Shown here in pieces: positions 8,327 through 17,035 of a DNA stretch of 64,000 nucleotides. Both the position numbers and the translations under genes were made by a program. Source of the DNA: CBDFHC01 sp965247585. Its GTDB lineage: Bacteria > Chloroflexota > Dehalococcoidia > Lucifugimonadales > GCA-2712585. The notes under the pieces are model-generated. The model saw only the letters and a program-made list of their open reading frames with translations, made no database searches and had not been told where the DNA came from. Each line of letters opens with the position of its first letter. Positions within the stretch are counted from its first letter, which is position 1. The stretch spans positions 186,001-250,000 of the forward strand of contig CBDFHC010000003.1 of the NCBI GenBank assembly GCA_965247585.1, in the 5' to 3' direction.

Positions 8327-8533
8327 CTCCTTTACCTCCCCCTCAGTTTCGTCTCAAAGAACCGCCCGGTCTTCACCGCCTGTGGCTACTGAAGATGCTA
8401 GGGCCGCCTCATACACTTGTCAACAAACAAGTCCCTCAAGCTTATCCGCCGCGGTTGCCCACGTCCGGCAATGCGGCCATCCTGGCCATGCCTCATACTC
8501 CCTCCGCTGTACTCGTCCTAGGAGATACGTTTC

Positions 8534-9682
8534 ATGCCCCTCGAATACGACCTGCTCCTCAAGGGCGGCCGGGTGATAGACCCCGCCCAGGCGCTTGATG
8601 CCGTTTCAGACGTTGCCTTCAAGGACGGTCGGGTCGCCGCCGTGGCCCCGGACCTCTCCTCCGAAAGCGCCGCCCGGGTTATCGACGCCTCCGGCAACCT
8701 GGTGACCCCCGGCCTCATCGATATTCACGGCCACTACGCCTTCGGTTTGCACCCCCGGGACGTAGACCCCGATGTCGTCTGCACCGCCAACGGTATCACC
8801 ACCTGCGTCGATGCCGGCTCCACCGGCTGGATAAACTTCCGCGGCCTCCGGCGCTACGTCATTGACCAAGTCGACACTCGCGTCTTCGCCTTCGTCCACC
8901 TTTCCGCCATGGGCAGCGTAGTCACGTCGGTCCTGCCGATTCCGGACATGGAAGACTTTCGTCTCGCCCGGGAAGAAGAGACCATCCGCTGCATCCAGGA
9001 AAACCGTGACGTCGTCCTCGGGGTCAAGGTGCGCCTTACCCCCAGCGGCACCACCGCCGCCAACGCCGTTCCCGCCATGGAGATGGCCCGGCGAATCTGT
9101 GACCAGACCGGCGCCAAAATCATGGTTCACGTCATGGAAACGCCCCTGCCCATGGCCCAAGTCTTCCAGTACCTCAAACCCGGCGACATCGCCACCCACG
9201 CCTTCCACGGCGACACCCACACCATCCTAGACCCCGAAGGTCAGCTCCGGCCCGAGGCCTGGGACGCATACAACTCCGGCATCGTCTTCGATACCGGCAG
9301 CGCCGCCCGTCACTGCTCCCTGGAGGTCTCCCGCGCCGCCGTGGACCAGGGCATGCTGCCCCACACCATCAGCACTGACCGTACCGTCCCTCGTCCCAAC
9401 TCCTTCAACTACAACCTCCACCAGCACATGTCCACCTTCCTGGCGCTTGGCATGCCCCTGGCCGAGGTTATTCGAAGCGTCACCTCTAACCCCGCCGCCG
9501 TCGTCGGCCGCAACGACATCGGCGCCCTGAAACCCGGCGCCATCGGCGACGCCGCCGTAATCGCCCTGGAGGACGGCGACTTCCGCTTCGAAGACGGCCT
9601 GGGCAACAACCTCCGCGCCGCCCGCCAATTCGTCCCCGTCCTCACTATTAAGGACGGCACCCACTGGCGTCCCCGCCTCTAA
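8534..9682 (+). CDS. Amidohydrolase/deacetylase-family metallohydrolase, paralogue 1
   Basis: 382 residues. Dihydroorotase-like layout: a small N-terminal beta domain (DLLLKGGRVIDPAQ), the metal motif HGH in IDIHGHYAF, a Lys in GVKVRLTPSG that may be carboxylated, His in HVMETP and HAFHGDTHT, and Asp in STDRT. The start ATG has GGAGA upstream. It is the first of three consecutive paralogues about 60-65% alike by eye. Probable hydrolysis of a cyclic amide or N-acyl compound; the exact substrate is unknown. It is followed by a hairpin repeat. Confidence 0.85.
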   Translation: MPLEYDLLLKGGRVIDPAQALDAVSDVAFKDGRVAAVAPDLSSESAARVIDASGNLVTPGLIDIHGHYAFGLHPRDVDPDVVCTANGITTCVDAGSTGWINFRGLRRYVIDQVDTRVFAFVHLSAMGSVVTSVLPIPDMEDFRLAREEETIRCIQENRDVVLGVKVRLTPSGTTAANAVPAMEMARRICDQTGAKIMVHVMETPLPMAQVFQYLKPGDIATHAFHGDTHTILDPEGQLRPEAWDAYNSGIVFDTGSAARHCSLEVSRAAVDQGMLPHTISTDRTVPRPNSFNYNLHQHMSTFLALGMPLAEVIRSVTSNPAAVVGRNDIGALKPGAIGDAAVIALEDGDFRFEDGLGNNLRAARQFVPVLTIKDGTHWRPRL

Positions 9683-9694
9683 CCCCCCACCCAA

Positions 9695-9751
9695 CAGGAA
9701 GGTGCAGGGAACCCAGGTTCCCTGCCGGGAGTCTGAGGGTGTCCCTCAGAA
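9695..9751 (+). repeat. Hairpin-rich dispersed repeat, copy 3 (short form)
   Basis: Best-paired copy. Stem 1 is perfect: GCAGGGAACC (9704-9713), loop CA, GGTTCCCTGC (9716-9725). Stem 2 is TCTGAGGG (9732-9739), loop TGT, CCCTCAGA (9743-9750). The 3' module is absent. It lies 13 bases after the amidohydrolase stop. Confidence 0.85.
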
Positions 9752-9842
9752 CCCACACCCAAAATCGTTGTATCATTCCCCCACATCCTCTCAGACAAGA
9801 CACCATCGCCCCCTGCCCCAAATGAAACCTAGGAGGCCCACC

Positions 9843-10991
9843 GTGCCACTCGAACACGACCTTATACTCCAGGGCGGCCGGGTCATAGACCCTTCCCAAG
9901 GCCTCGACTCCGTCAGGGACGTTGCCTTCAAGGATGGCAAGGTCTCCGCCGTGGCCCAGCATCTCCCCTCCAATAACGCCGCCGAGGTCATTGACGTCGC
10001 CGGAAAGCTGGTCACCCCCGGCCTCATAGACATGCACGGCCACTTCGCTCACGGACTGCAACCACGCAGCGCCCACCCGGATCTCGTCGGCACCGCCACC
10101 GGCGTCACCACCTGCGTCGATACCGGCTCCACAGGCTGGATCTACTTCCCCGCCCTCAGGCGCTACGTTATCGACCAGGTCGACGCCCGAATGTTCGCCT
10201 TTGTTCACCTCTCCGCCCTCGGTATCGTCACACAGACCGCCATACAAATCCCGGACTTGGAGGACTTCCGGCTCGCAAACGAAGACGAGACCATTCGCTG
10301 CATCGAAGAAAACAGGGACGTGGTCCAGGGTGTCAAGGTGCGCCTCACCCCCAACGGCACCACCGCCGCCAACGCCGTTCCCGCCATGGAGATGGCTCGA
10401 AGAATCGCCGATCAGACCCGCACCAAAATAATGGTCCACGTCATGGAGTCACCCCTGCCCCTGGCCCAGGTGTTCACCTACCTCAACCCTGGAGACATCG
10501 CCACCCACATCTTCCACGGTGATACCCACAGCGTTCTCGACTCCGAAGGAAAGGTCCGCTCCGAGTGCCGCGACGCCTCCCGTGCCGGCATCATCTTCGA
10601 TACCGCCGGCGCCCAGCGCCACTTCTCCCTGGCCGTCGAACGCGCCGCCGTGGACCAGGGCTTGCCTCCCCACACCATCAGCACAGATCGAAACCTTCCG
10701 CGGCCCGGCGGCTCCAACTACACCCTGCACGATCACATGTCCATGTTCCTTGAGCTTGGCATGCCCCTGGACCAGGTGATAAACGCCGTCACCGCCGGGC
10801 CGGCTTCCGCGCTGGGCCGGGATGACCTCGGCACCCTGAAGGTCGGCGCCACCGGCGACGCCGCCGTAACCTCCCTGGAGGACGGCGACTTCGGCTACGA
10901 GGACGGTCTAGGAAACACCCTCCGCGCCAACCGCAACTTCGTCCCCGTCCTCACCGTCAAAGACGGCAAACACTGGCGCCCCCGCCTCTAA
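9843..10991 (+). CDS. Amidohydrolase/deacetylase-family metallohydrolase, paralogue 2
   Basis: 382 residues from a GTG at 9843 that is preceded by AGGAGG and aligns with the ATG of both sister genes; a frame extension of 47 codons upstream runs through the dispersed repeat and is not coding. Active-site pattern as in paralogue 1: HGH in DMHGHFAHG, Lys in GVKVRLTPNG, His in HVMESP and HIFHGDTHS, Asp in STDRN. One notable change is CRDASRAG where the sisters have WDAYNSG. Two hairpin repeats follow the stop. Confidence 0.85.
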   Translation: MPLEHDLILQGGRVIDPSQGLDSVRDVAFKDGKVSAVAQHLPSNNAAEVIDVAGKLVTPGLIDMHGHFAHGLQPRSAHPDLVGTATGVTTCVDTGSTGWIYFPALRRYVIDQVDARMFAFVHLSALGIVTQTAIQIPDLEDFRLANEDETIRCIEENRDVVQGVKVRLTPNGTTAANAVPAMEMARRIADQTRTKIMVHVMESPLPLAQVFTYLNPGDIATHIFHGDTHSVLDSEGKVRSECRDASRAGIIFDTAGAQRHFSLAVERAAVDQGLPPHTISTDRNLPRPGGSNYTLHDHMSMFLELGMPLDQVINAVTAGPASALGRDDLGTLKVGATGDAAVTSLEDGDFGYEDGLGNTLRANRNFVPVLTVKDGKHWRPRL

Positions 10992-11040
10992 CCCTCACCC
11001 CAAACCCGAATCGTCGCCCCACCCACTTTGGACACCTAAC

Positions 11041-11166
11041 AAGGGAGAGTGCAGACAGGGAGTACCCTCCCTGCCGGGAGTCTGAGGATGTCCCTCAGAA
11101 AAACTTTTTAAAACTTTCCGGGGCGGGACGGTAGGTACCACCAACCTGTGATTTGCAGTCCTTCGT
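11041..11166 (+). repeat. Hairpin-rich dispersed repeat, copy 4 (long form)
   Basis: Stem 1 is CAGGGAG (11056-11062), loop TACC, CTCCCTG (11067-11073), a different sequence from copy 3 but still paired. Stem 2 has CTGAGGA-TG-TCCCTCAG. The 3' module ends GATTTGCAGTCCTTCG. Confidence 0.85.
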
Positions 11167-11175
11167 AGTGCCGAA

Positions 11176-11309
11176 ACCAACCAGGGAAGAGTCCAGAGAG
11201 GGAGCACCCTCTCCGGCGGGAGTCTGAGGATGTCCCTCAGAAATTAACTCTTTAAACCTTTCTGGGAGGGATGGTGGGTACCACCAACCTTTGATTCGTA
11301 GCCCTTCAC
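11176..11309 (+). repeat. Hairpin-rich dispersed repeat, copy 5 (long form)
   Basis: Immediately follows copy 4. Stem 1 is GAGAGGG (11196-11202), loop AGCA, CCCTCTC (11207-11213); stem 2 CTGAGGA-TG-TCCCTCAG; stem 3 GGTGG-GTA-CCACC. Confidence 0.85.
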
Positions 11310-11446
11310 GGTAACCAAACCTATCGCTTCGACTCTTCCCTACTCAAACACTATTCCGCACCCAAATTCGTTGTATTATTCCCTCCACACCCTCTCGGTC
11401 AACATAACATCGCTCTCTTCCACAAAAGGGACCAAGGAGACCCAAC

Positions 11447-12592
11447 ATGCCCCTCACATACGACCTCATCCTCAAGGGCGGCGAAATCATAGACCCTGCC
11501 CAGGACCTCCACGCCAAGCGGGACATCGCCTTCAAAGACGGTAAAGTCGCCGCCCTGGCCAATTCCCTGCCCCAGCAAGAAGCCGCCCGGGTGATTGACG
11601 TCTCCGGCAAGCTGGTCACCCCAGGCCTCATCGACCTCCACGGCCATTATGCCTACCGAATACAACCCCGCCGCGTCGACCCTGACCCCACCTGCCTCGG
11701 CATCGGCAACACCACCGCCGTCGACGCCGGCACCACCGGCTTTATCAACTTTGACGCCTTCCGCAACTACATAATTGACCGCGTCGAGACCCGCATATAT
11801 TCGTTCATCCACCTCGGCGCCCTGGGCATCTCCACCCCAGTTACCCTGGGAATCCCGGACCTGGAGGACTTCCGGTGGGCCAGAGAAGAAGAGACCGCCC
11901 AGTGCATAGAGGACAACCGTGACATCGTCCTCGGCGTCAAGGTTCGCCTCTCCCCCTCCGGCACCACGGACGCCAACGCCGTCCCTGCCCTGGAAATGGC
12001 TCGAAGAATCGCCGACCAGACCCGCACCAAGTTCATGGTTCACGTCATGGAGTCGCCCCTTCCCCTGGCCCAGGTGTTCAGCTATCTACAGCCCGGAGAC
12101 ATCGCCACCCACATCTACCACGGCGACACCCACTCAGTCCTCGACGCCGATGGCCACATTCGCCCCGAGGCCTGGGACGCCTACAACTCCGGCGTCATCT
12201 TCGACACCGCCGGCGCCATGCGCCACTTCTCCCTCCCCGTCTGCCGCGCCGTCGTCGAAGGCGGCATGCCCCCGCACACCATCAGCACCGACCGCGTCGG
12301 CCCTCGTCCCAACGCCGTCAACTACAACCTCCTGGACCACATGGCCATTTTCCTGGAGCTGGGAATGTCCATGGACGAAGTCGTCCGCGCCGTCACCACT
12401 ACTCCCGCGGCATCCATCGGCCGCGCCAACCTTGGCAACCTGAAGGTGGGAAGCATCGGCGACGCCGCGGTTCTGGACCTCCAGGACGGCGAATTCCGCT
12501 ACGAAGACGGCCTCAACAACACCCTCAGCGCTTCCCGCCACTTCGCCCACGTCCTCACCGTCAAAGACGGCAAACGCTGGCGCCCCCGCTGA
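11447..12592 (+). CDS. Amidohydrolase/deacetylase-family metallohydrolase, paralogue 3 (stop codon supplied by an IS)
   Basis: 381 residues with a GGAGA ribosome site. The metal and catalytic pattern matches the other two paralogues: HGH in DLHGHYAYR, Lys in GVKVRLSPSG, His in HVMESP and HIYHGDTHS, Asp in STDRV. The TGA stop at 12590-12592 is the first three bases of an inserted IS. Uninterrupted sequence retained in a downstream duplicate shows the original end was CGC CTC TAA, so the insertion removed only a terminal Leu. The enzyme should still be functional, but its 3' untranslated region is now IS DNA. Confidence 0.88.
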   Translation: MPLTYDLILKGGEIIDPAQDLHAKRDIAFKDGKVAALANSLPQQEAARVIDVSGKLVTPGLIDLHGHYAYRIQPRRVDPDPTCLGIGNTTAVDAGTTGFINFDAFRNYIIDRVETRIYSFIHLGALGISTPVTLGIPDLEDFRWAREEETAQCIEDNRDIVLGVKVRLSPSGTTDANAVPALEMARRIADQTRTKFMVHVMESPLPLAQVFSYLQPGDIATHIYHGDTHSVLDADGHIRPEAWDAYNSGVIFDTAGAMRHFSLPVCRAVVEGGMPPHTISTDRVGPRPNAVNYNLLDHMAIFLELGMSMDEVVRAVTTTPAASIGRANLGNLKVGSIGDAAVLDLQDGEFRYEDGLNNTLSASRHFAHVLTVKDGKRWRPR

Positions 12593-12657
12593 CCTGCCCC
12601 CCAAAAACTGGTCCAGTTATAAACTCGTAAAGTGGAGCTGGTGAGCGGGGGTAGTCA

Positions 12658-12936
12658 ATGGCGAGTAAAAAGCGCAGTGTAGAAGAGATCATAGGGAAGC
12701 TGCGGGAAGCGGAGGTGGCCCTGGCGCAAGGGGAGACGGTGGCCCAGGCATGCAGGGGTATCGGGGTATCAGACCATACGTTTTACCGGTGGCGGCAGCA
12801 GTATGGGGGGCTGAGAATAGACCAGGCGAGGCGGTTGCGGGAGATGGAAGCGGAGAACGGACGACTCAGGCGTGCGGTAGCGGGCCTGACGTTGGACAAC
12901 CAGATTCTGAAGGAGGCAGCACGGGGAAACTTCTGA
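12658..12936 (+). CDS. IS407-type transposase OrfA
   Basis: 92 residues: a helix-turn-helix (EEIIGKLREAEVALAQG ... ACRGIGVSDHTFYRWRQQYGG) followed by a leucine-zipper-like region (LREMEAENGRLRRAVAGL). It binds the IS ends and, by analogy, represses transposition when made alone. The final codons contain the heptamer G-GGA-AAC (12924-12930) in the right phase for -1 slippage into orfB, after which OrfA stops at TGA 12934-12936. Confidence 0.9.
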   Translation: MASKKRSVEEIIGKLREAEVALAQGETVAQACRGIGVSDHTFYRWRQQYGGLRIDQARRLREMEAENGRLRRAVAGLTLDNQILKEAARGNF

Positions 12937-13790
12937 GCCCGGCCCGCCGGCGGAGATGCGTGGAAGTGGTGGGGGACAGGTATGGCATCTCTGAGCGGCG
13001 CGCTTGCCGGGCGCTTGAGCAACCCCGGTCAACACAGAGGTACACTGCAACAGTGGCCGATGATGAGGAGGCCCTGACGATGGCAGTGGTTCGGCTGGCC
13101 AGTCGGTACGGACGGTATGGGTACCGGCGGGTGACTGCCATGCTGCAATGGGAGGGATGGAGAGTGAACCACAAGCGGGTGGAGCGGATCTGGCGACGGG
13201 AAGGACTCAAGGTACCAGCCAAACAGCCCAAACGGGGCCGACTCTGGCTTACTGACGGCTCCTGCGTGCGGCTGAGGCCACAACGACGGAACCACGTCTG
13301 GGCATACGACTTCGTGGCCCTTCGTACCAGTGACGGCAAACCCGTTCGTCTCCTGACAGTGGTGGATGAGTATACCAGGGAGTGTCTGGCCATCCATGTG
13401 GGTCGCTCGTTACGCTCACCCCATGTCATTGAATGCCTGGGGGACCTCATGGTCCAGCGTGGCGTGCCGGAGCACCTCCGCTCGGACAACGGGCCGGAGT
13501 TCACCGCCAGGGCGGTGCGGTTGTGGCTCCAAGGGGTGGGAGCCACAACCCTCTTCATCACACCGGGTAGCCCTTGGGAGAATGGGTATGTTGAGAGCTT
13601 CAACGGCAAGCTTAGGGACGAACTCTTGGACCGGGAGCTCTTCGATACCCTCTGGGAGGTGCAGGTCCTCACCGAGCAGTGGCGCCACGAGTACAACCAC
13701 CAACGCCCCCACAGCGCCCTGGGCTATCGCCCTCCTGCTCCAGAGGCCATCCTCACCTCCTCTGCTCCAAGCGCTATCAGTGTCTCATGA
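12924..13790 (+). CDS. IS407-type transposase catalytic part (OrfB, made by -1 frameshift)
   Basis: Read in the -1 frame from the slippery GGGAAAC, giving GKLLSPARRRR... and a fused OrfAB of about 380 residues. The integrase-type DDE core is complete: Asp in WAYDFVALRT, Asp in RSDNGPEFTA, Glu in ENGYVESFNGKLRDELL. A C-terminal HQRPHSALGYRPP motif closes the domain. No independent ribosome site is obvious near 12924, supporting frameshifting as the expression route. No internal stops: the element may still be active. Confidence 0.88.
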   Translation, partial: GKLLSPARRRRCVEVVGDRYGISERRACRALEQPRSTQRYTATVADDEEALTMAVVRLASRYGRYGYRRVTAMLQWEGWRVNHKRVERIWRREGLKVPAKQPKRGRLWLTDGSCVRLRPQRRNHVWAYDFVALRTSDGKPVRLLTVVDEYTRECLAIHVGRSLRSPHVIECLGDLMVQRGVPEHLRSDNGPEFTARAVRLWLQGVGATTLFITPGSPWENGYVESFNGKLRDELLDRELFDTLWEVQVLTEQWRHEYNHQRPHSALGYRPPAPEAILTSSAPSAISVS

Positions 13791-13929
13791 TTTGTGGTAC
13801 ACCTATTGGGGGCAGGTCACCGCCTCTAACCCTACCCATTCATAATGGGGCAATTCCCTCGCAAACAGGAGCCCTTTACGTCTTTCTTAGCCCTTCTCAG
13901 GCGACCCTATCCTCAGTCCATCCTTCCTC

Positions 13930-14004
13930 ATGTCATTCTGAGTCGGCCCGTGAGGATCGAAGAATCTGGGTGTGGTGGGAGAGCACATCCAACCCTCGCG
14001 GCTA
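13930..14004 (+). repeat. TCATTCTGAG-type dispersed repeat, copy 1
   Basis: Contains TGTCATTCTGAGTC, GAGGATCGAAGAATCTGGG and GTGGTGGGAGAGCAC. Further copies lie at 14371-14443 and, inverted, at 61031-61105. A related TGTCATTCTGAG...GAAGAATCT motif is a common dispersed repeat in many bacterial genomes. Confidence 0.75.
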
Positions 14005-14092
14005 GATGCGCAACCCTCTGTGCTAGCCAAACCCATCACCCTGGCTGATCCACTCAAGTACGGGATCCAGATAACTTCCGACGCCAACCCGA

Positions 14093-14183
14093 CAGGAGGG
14101 TGCAGGGAACCCAGGTGGTGGCTGGCAGGAATCTGAGGGTGTCCCTCAGAAAAACTTTTAAAACCTTCCGGGGCGGGACGGTC
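14093..14183 (+). repeat. Hairpin-rich dispersed repeat, copy 6 (3' end cut by duplication join)
   Basis: Stem 2 ATCTGAGGG-TGT-CCCTCAGA is intact. The 3' module stops at GGGACGGTCGG, where the duplicated gene end begins. Confidence 0.8.
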
Positions 14184-14616
14184 GGCCTCAACAACACCCT
14201 CAGCGCTTCCCGCCACTTCGCCCACGTCCTCACCGTCAAAGACGGCAAACGCTGGCGCCCCCGCCTCTAACCCTACCCATTCATAATGGGACAATTCCCT
14301 CGCAAACAGGAGCCCTTTACGTCCTTCTTAGCCCTTCTCAGGCGACCCTATCCTCAGTCCATCCTCCCTCATGTCATTCTGAGTCGGCCCGTGAGGATCG
14401 AAGAATCTGGGTGTGGTGGGAGAGCACATCCAACCCTCGCGGCTAGATCCGCAACCCTCTGTGCTAGCCAGACCCATCACCCTGGCTCATGCACTCAAGT
14501 ACGGGATCCAGATAGCTTCTAATCCCAACTCCACAGGAGGGTGCAGGGAACCCAGGTGGTGGCTGCCGGGAGTCTGAGGGTGTCCCTCAGAACTTAAATC
14601 AAAACCTTCCGGGGCG
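14184..14616. repeat. Tandem duplication, second copy (uninterrupted)
   Basis: Repeats the last ~80 bases of paralogue 3 (including CGC CTC TAA) and the following ~350 bases with few mismatches. It lacks the IS, so it shows the pre-insertion sequence. It is non-functional as a gene. Confidence 0.88.
14371..14443 (+). repeat. TCATTCTGAG-type dispersed repeat, copy 2
   Basis: Near-identical to copy 1 because it lies in the second half of the tandem duplication. Confidence 0.8.
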
Positions 14617-14656
14617 GGACGGTCGCTACCACCAACCTGTGATTTGCAGTCCTTCG
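14534..14656 (+). repeat. Hairpin-rich dispersed repeat, copy 7 (long form)
   Basis: Full element with TCTGAGGG-TGT-CCCTCAGA and a complete 3' module ending GATTTGCAGTCCTTCG. Confidence 0.85.
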
Positions 14657-14669
14657 TGGTGGCGAAACC

Positions 14670-14741
14670 AACCAGGGGAGACTCCAGAGAGGGAGCACCC
14701 CTCTGGCAGGAATCTGAGGTTGTCCCTCAGAAATTAACTAC
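14670..14741 (+). repeat. Hairpin-rich dispersed repeat, copy 8 (short form)
   Basis: Stem 1 CCAGAG (14684-14689) pairs with CTCTGG (14701-14706), and an inner GGG/CCC pair is separated by a bulge. Stem 2 is CTGAGGT-TG-TCCCTCAG. Confidence 0.8.
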
Positions 14742-14744
14742 CCC

Positions 14745-16483
14745 CTAATACCCTAACGCCATCGCTGGCCGGAACACATCCACCCCGGCGCGCAGCAGCC
14801 CAGACTCGTAGTCAATCACCACAGCCGACGGCCTCGAAAAGTTGCCCGTCATCCCCGGCTCCTCCTCCACCACCTTCACCCGGTGCCCCCGCCGGCGCAG
14901 CTCCGCAATCGTCTCCTCCGGCAGCCTGGAATCCACCAGCGTATCCCGGCCGCTGGCGTCCACCGTGGCCTGCGCCACCGCCTCCTGCGGCCCCATCCCG
15001 AACACCAGCACGTTGGTCACCACCTGTACGCCCCGATTCATAATCCGCCGCGCCCCCGGCGCAGCACCGGCCGGCCGTTCTGGAACACCATCAGCGGCGC
15101 CATATTATTCAAGGGCCGCTTCCAACCCCCAATCGAGTTGGCGAACCCGGGCTTCGGCACAAACCAGCTCATTCCCCCCACCAGGTGCACCCCCATGCCC
15201 GGTGGCGTGGCCCCGGCGGTGAACACCCCCGTGTGCGTGCAAGACACCGCATTCCTCTCCCGGTCCACCACGTTGATCTGCGTCGTGTCCTCTTCATTGG
15301 CGGCGATAGCCGCGGCGAATTCCTCCCCCTGCGTCGCGGTGGGGTTGTACTTCCACGGATCATGGACAGCCCGGTCCAGGTAGTGCGACCACGGCTCTTC
15401 CTCCCCATCCACCCCCACCGACGCCCTACCCCGGCCCACCAACCCCGCCAACTCCACCGCGTACTCCCCGCTCAGCAACCCCTCCAGCGGCACCGGCGTA
15501 TGCTCCCAATCGCCCAGGAACCGGTACCGGTCCGCGAAGGCATGTCTCGCCGACTCTATGAACGTGTGCAAATACTCCACCGAGTTGTGCCCCAACCCCT
15601 CCAGGTCGAAATTGTCCAGAATTCGGAACGTCTCCAGGCTGCTCATCGCCCCGCTGGGCGTCGGCACCGCCGCCACGGAATACCCCTTGAACGGCACCGT
15701 TCTCGGTTCGTACACCCCCGGCGTGTACTCCTCCAGGTCTCTCCTCTCCAGCACCCCGCCATTCGCCTTCACGAAGTCGTGTATCGCCTCCGCCACCTCG
15801 CCACGATGCAGCGCGTCGGCCCCCTTCCGAGCCACCGCCTTGAGCAGATCTCCTAGCTCCCGCTGAACCACCTTCTCTCCCGGCTTCGGGTAGCTCCGGG
15901 GCGCCCGGCCGTTGGGCAGCCACGTGTCCCCTATTGCCGGGTCCTGCCCGAAGCTGTCCATCATATTCGCCGCGTACAGCGTCAGGTGCCAGTTGGCCTC
16001 GAATCCCTCCGCCGCCAGGTGGACCGCCGGTTCCAGCACCTGCTCCAGCGGCAACCTCCCGAACCTCTGATGCGCCAGGCACAGCCCGGCGCACGTCCCC
16101 GGCGCCGTCACCGAAAGCGCTCCCTGGCTGTTCGCCTTCCCCTCCACCTCGAACACCTGCGTGCCCCCTGCCGCCGCCGTCCCCGTAACCTTAAACATAT
16201 CCGCCGTCGCCTTTCGAGGCGCTCGGCCGTTGAAATCTATCGCCACCGTCCTCCCCTCCGACGCCAGGTGCACCAGCATATAGCCCATCCCCGCAATCGT
16301 CGCCATATACGGCTCCAGCACAACATTGCAGAACCCCATCGCCACCACCGCATCCACCGCGTTACCCCCCGCCTTCAGCATCGCCAGCCCCGCCTCCGCC
16401 GACTGCGGCTGCATAGCCGTCACCACGCCATTCTCAGCCACCACCTCCTCCTTATTCGACTTCCAGCTACTCCGCAACGCCAT
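14745..16483 (-). pseudogene. Gamma-glutamyltransferase family protein, split by a frameshift
   Basis: The upstream frame (16483 down to 15038) begins with ATG preceded by GGGGG and covers the large subunit plus most of the small subunit, including the autoprocessing threonine region DTTQINVVD and GGMSWFVPKPG. After NGRPVL the frame is lost near 15050-15068. The other frame resumes with the expected PGARRIMNRGVQVV and runs to the normal C-terminus at 14745. Joining the two gives about 577 residues, the usual length. Either the gene is newly broken or a one- or two-base sequencing error in a G/C run divides it. GGTs hydrolyse or transfer gamma-glutamyl groups; no signal peptide is evident. Confidence 0.8.
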
Positions 16484-16621
16484 GGCTACCCCCTTCAATC
16501 CGGCCTTGGGCCGAACCCTATTCCGCCCGCCTACCCTTGTCAACCTGGCTCCTCGCTACCAACTAGCCTTCCGCCAAAGAGAGGCAGCTATAGCCTCGAA
16601 AATAGTCGCACGTTCCCTTAA

Positions 16622-16757
16622 AGGACAGCCTGCAAGGGGGCATACAGAGGCAGTTGTCCCCTCTGCCTGGAGTCTAAGGGTGTCTCTCAGAAAAACTTTT
16701 AGAAACCTTCTGGGGCGGATGGGTGGGAACCACCAACCTTCGATTTGGAGCCCTTAG
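16622..16757 (+). repeat. Hairpin-rich dispersed repeat, copy 9 (long form)
   Basis: Stem 1 CAGAGG (16645-16650) pairs with CCTCTG (16660-16665). Stem 2 is altered to CTAAGGG-TGT-CTCTCAG. Stem 3 is GGTGG-GAA-CCACC. It lies between the divergent ggt and Cld-like genes. The rest of 16758-17035 holds no gene; an isolated TATAAT at about 16989 could be a -10 box. Confidence 0.8.
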
Positions 16758-17035
16758 AAACACCCAACCGTCGCCCTGGATGTCCGCCACCGAAATAGTT
16801 CATCCCGCCAGCATATCGACCATCCGTGCCCAAATTTCTTATCCCTGGTGGTGACGGTCGCAACCGGCATGCTGGATTGCTCACCTCCTGAAAGAGGGAG
16901 ATTCAGAGAGCGGGTGATTTAGATTCTATGCAAAGGCCAGTAAGACCATCACTTCCTCCATTCACCCCACCTCCAGCCTGCTGCCCTTATAATGTGGCTC
17001 AGCACCGAAACAACCACCCCGAACGGAGGCAGCCC

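Larger units (their letters stand above)
12590..13819 (+). mobile_element. IS3-family element of the IS407 type, complete, with 4-bp target duplication
   Basis: 1230 bases. Terminal inverted repeats start TGACCTGCCCCC and end GGGGGCAGGTCA. The flanks are CCGC on both sides (12586-12589 and 13820-13823), and the unoccupied site is preserved at about 14238-14241, so both ends and the 4-base target duplication are certain. A 4-base duplication is typical of the IS407 subgroup. It carries overlapping orfA and orfB in the -1 relation. Confidence 0.92.
13820..14183. repeat. Tandem duplication, first copy (3' part, after the IS)
   Basis: With 12508-12589 this forms the first copy of a ~430-base unit made of the last ~80 bases of paralogue 3, an intergenic stretch and a hairpin repeat. 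The join to the second copy is at GGACGGTCGG/CCTCAAC (14174-14190). Confidence 0.85.

Noticed and set aside
8606..9694. Long antisense frames under the amidohydrolase genes
   Set aside because: Mirror frames of GC-rich codons; the plus-strand genes have motifs and ribosome sites.
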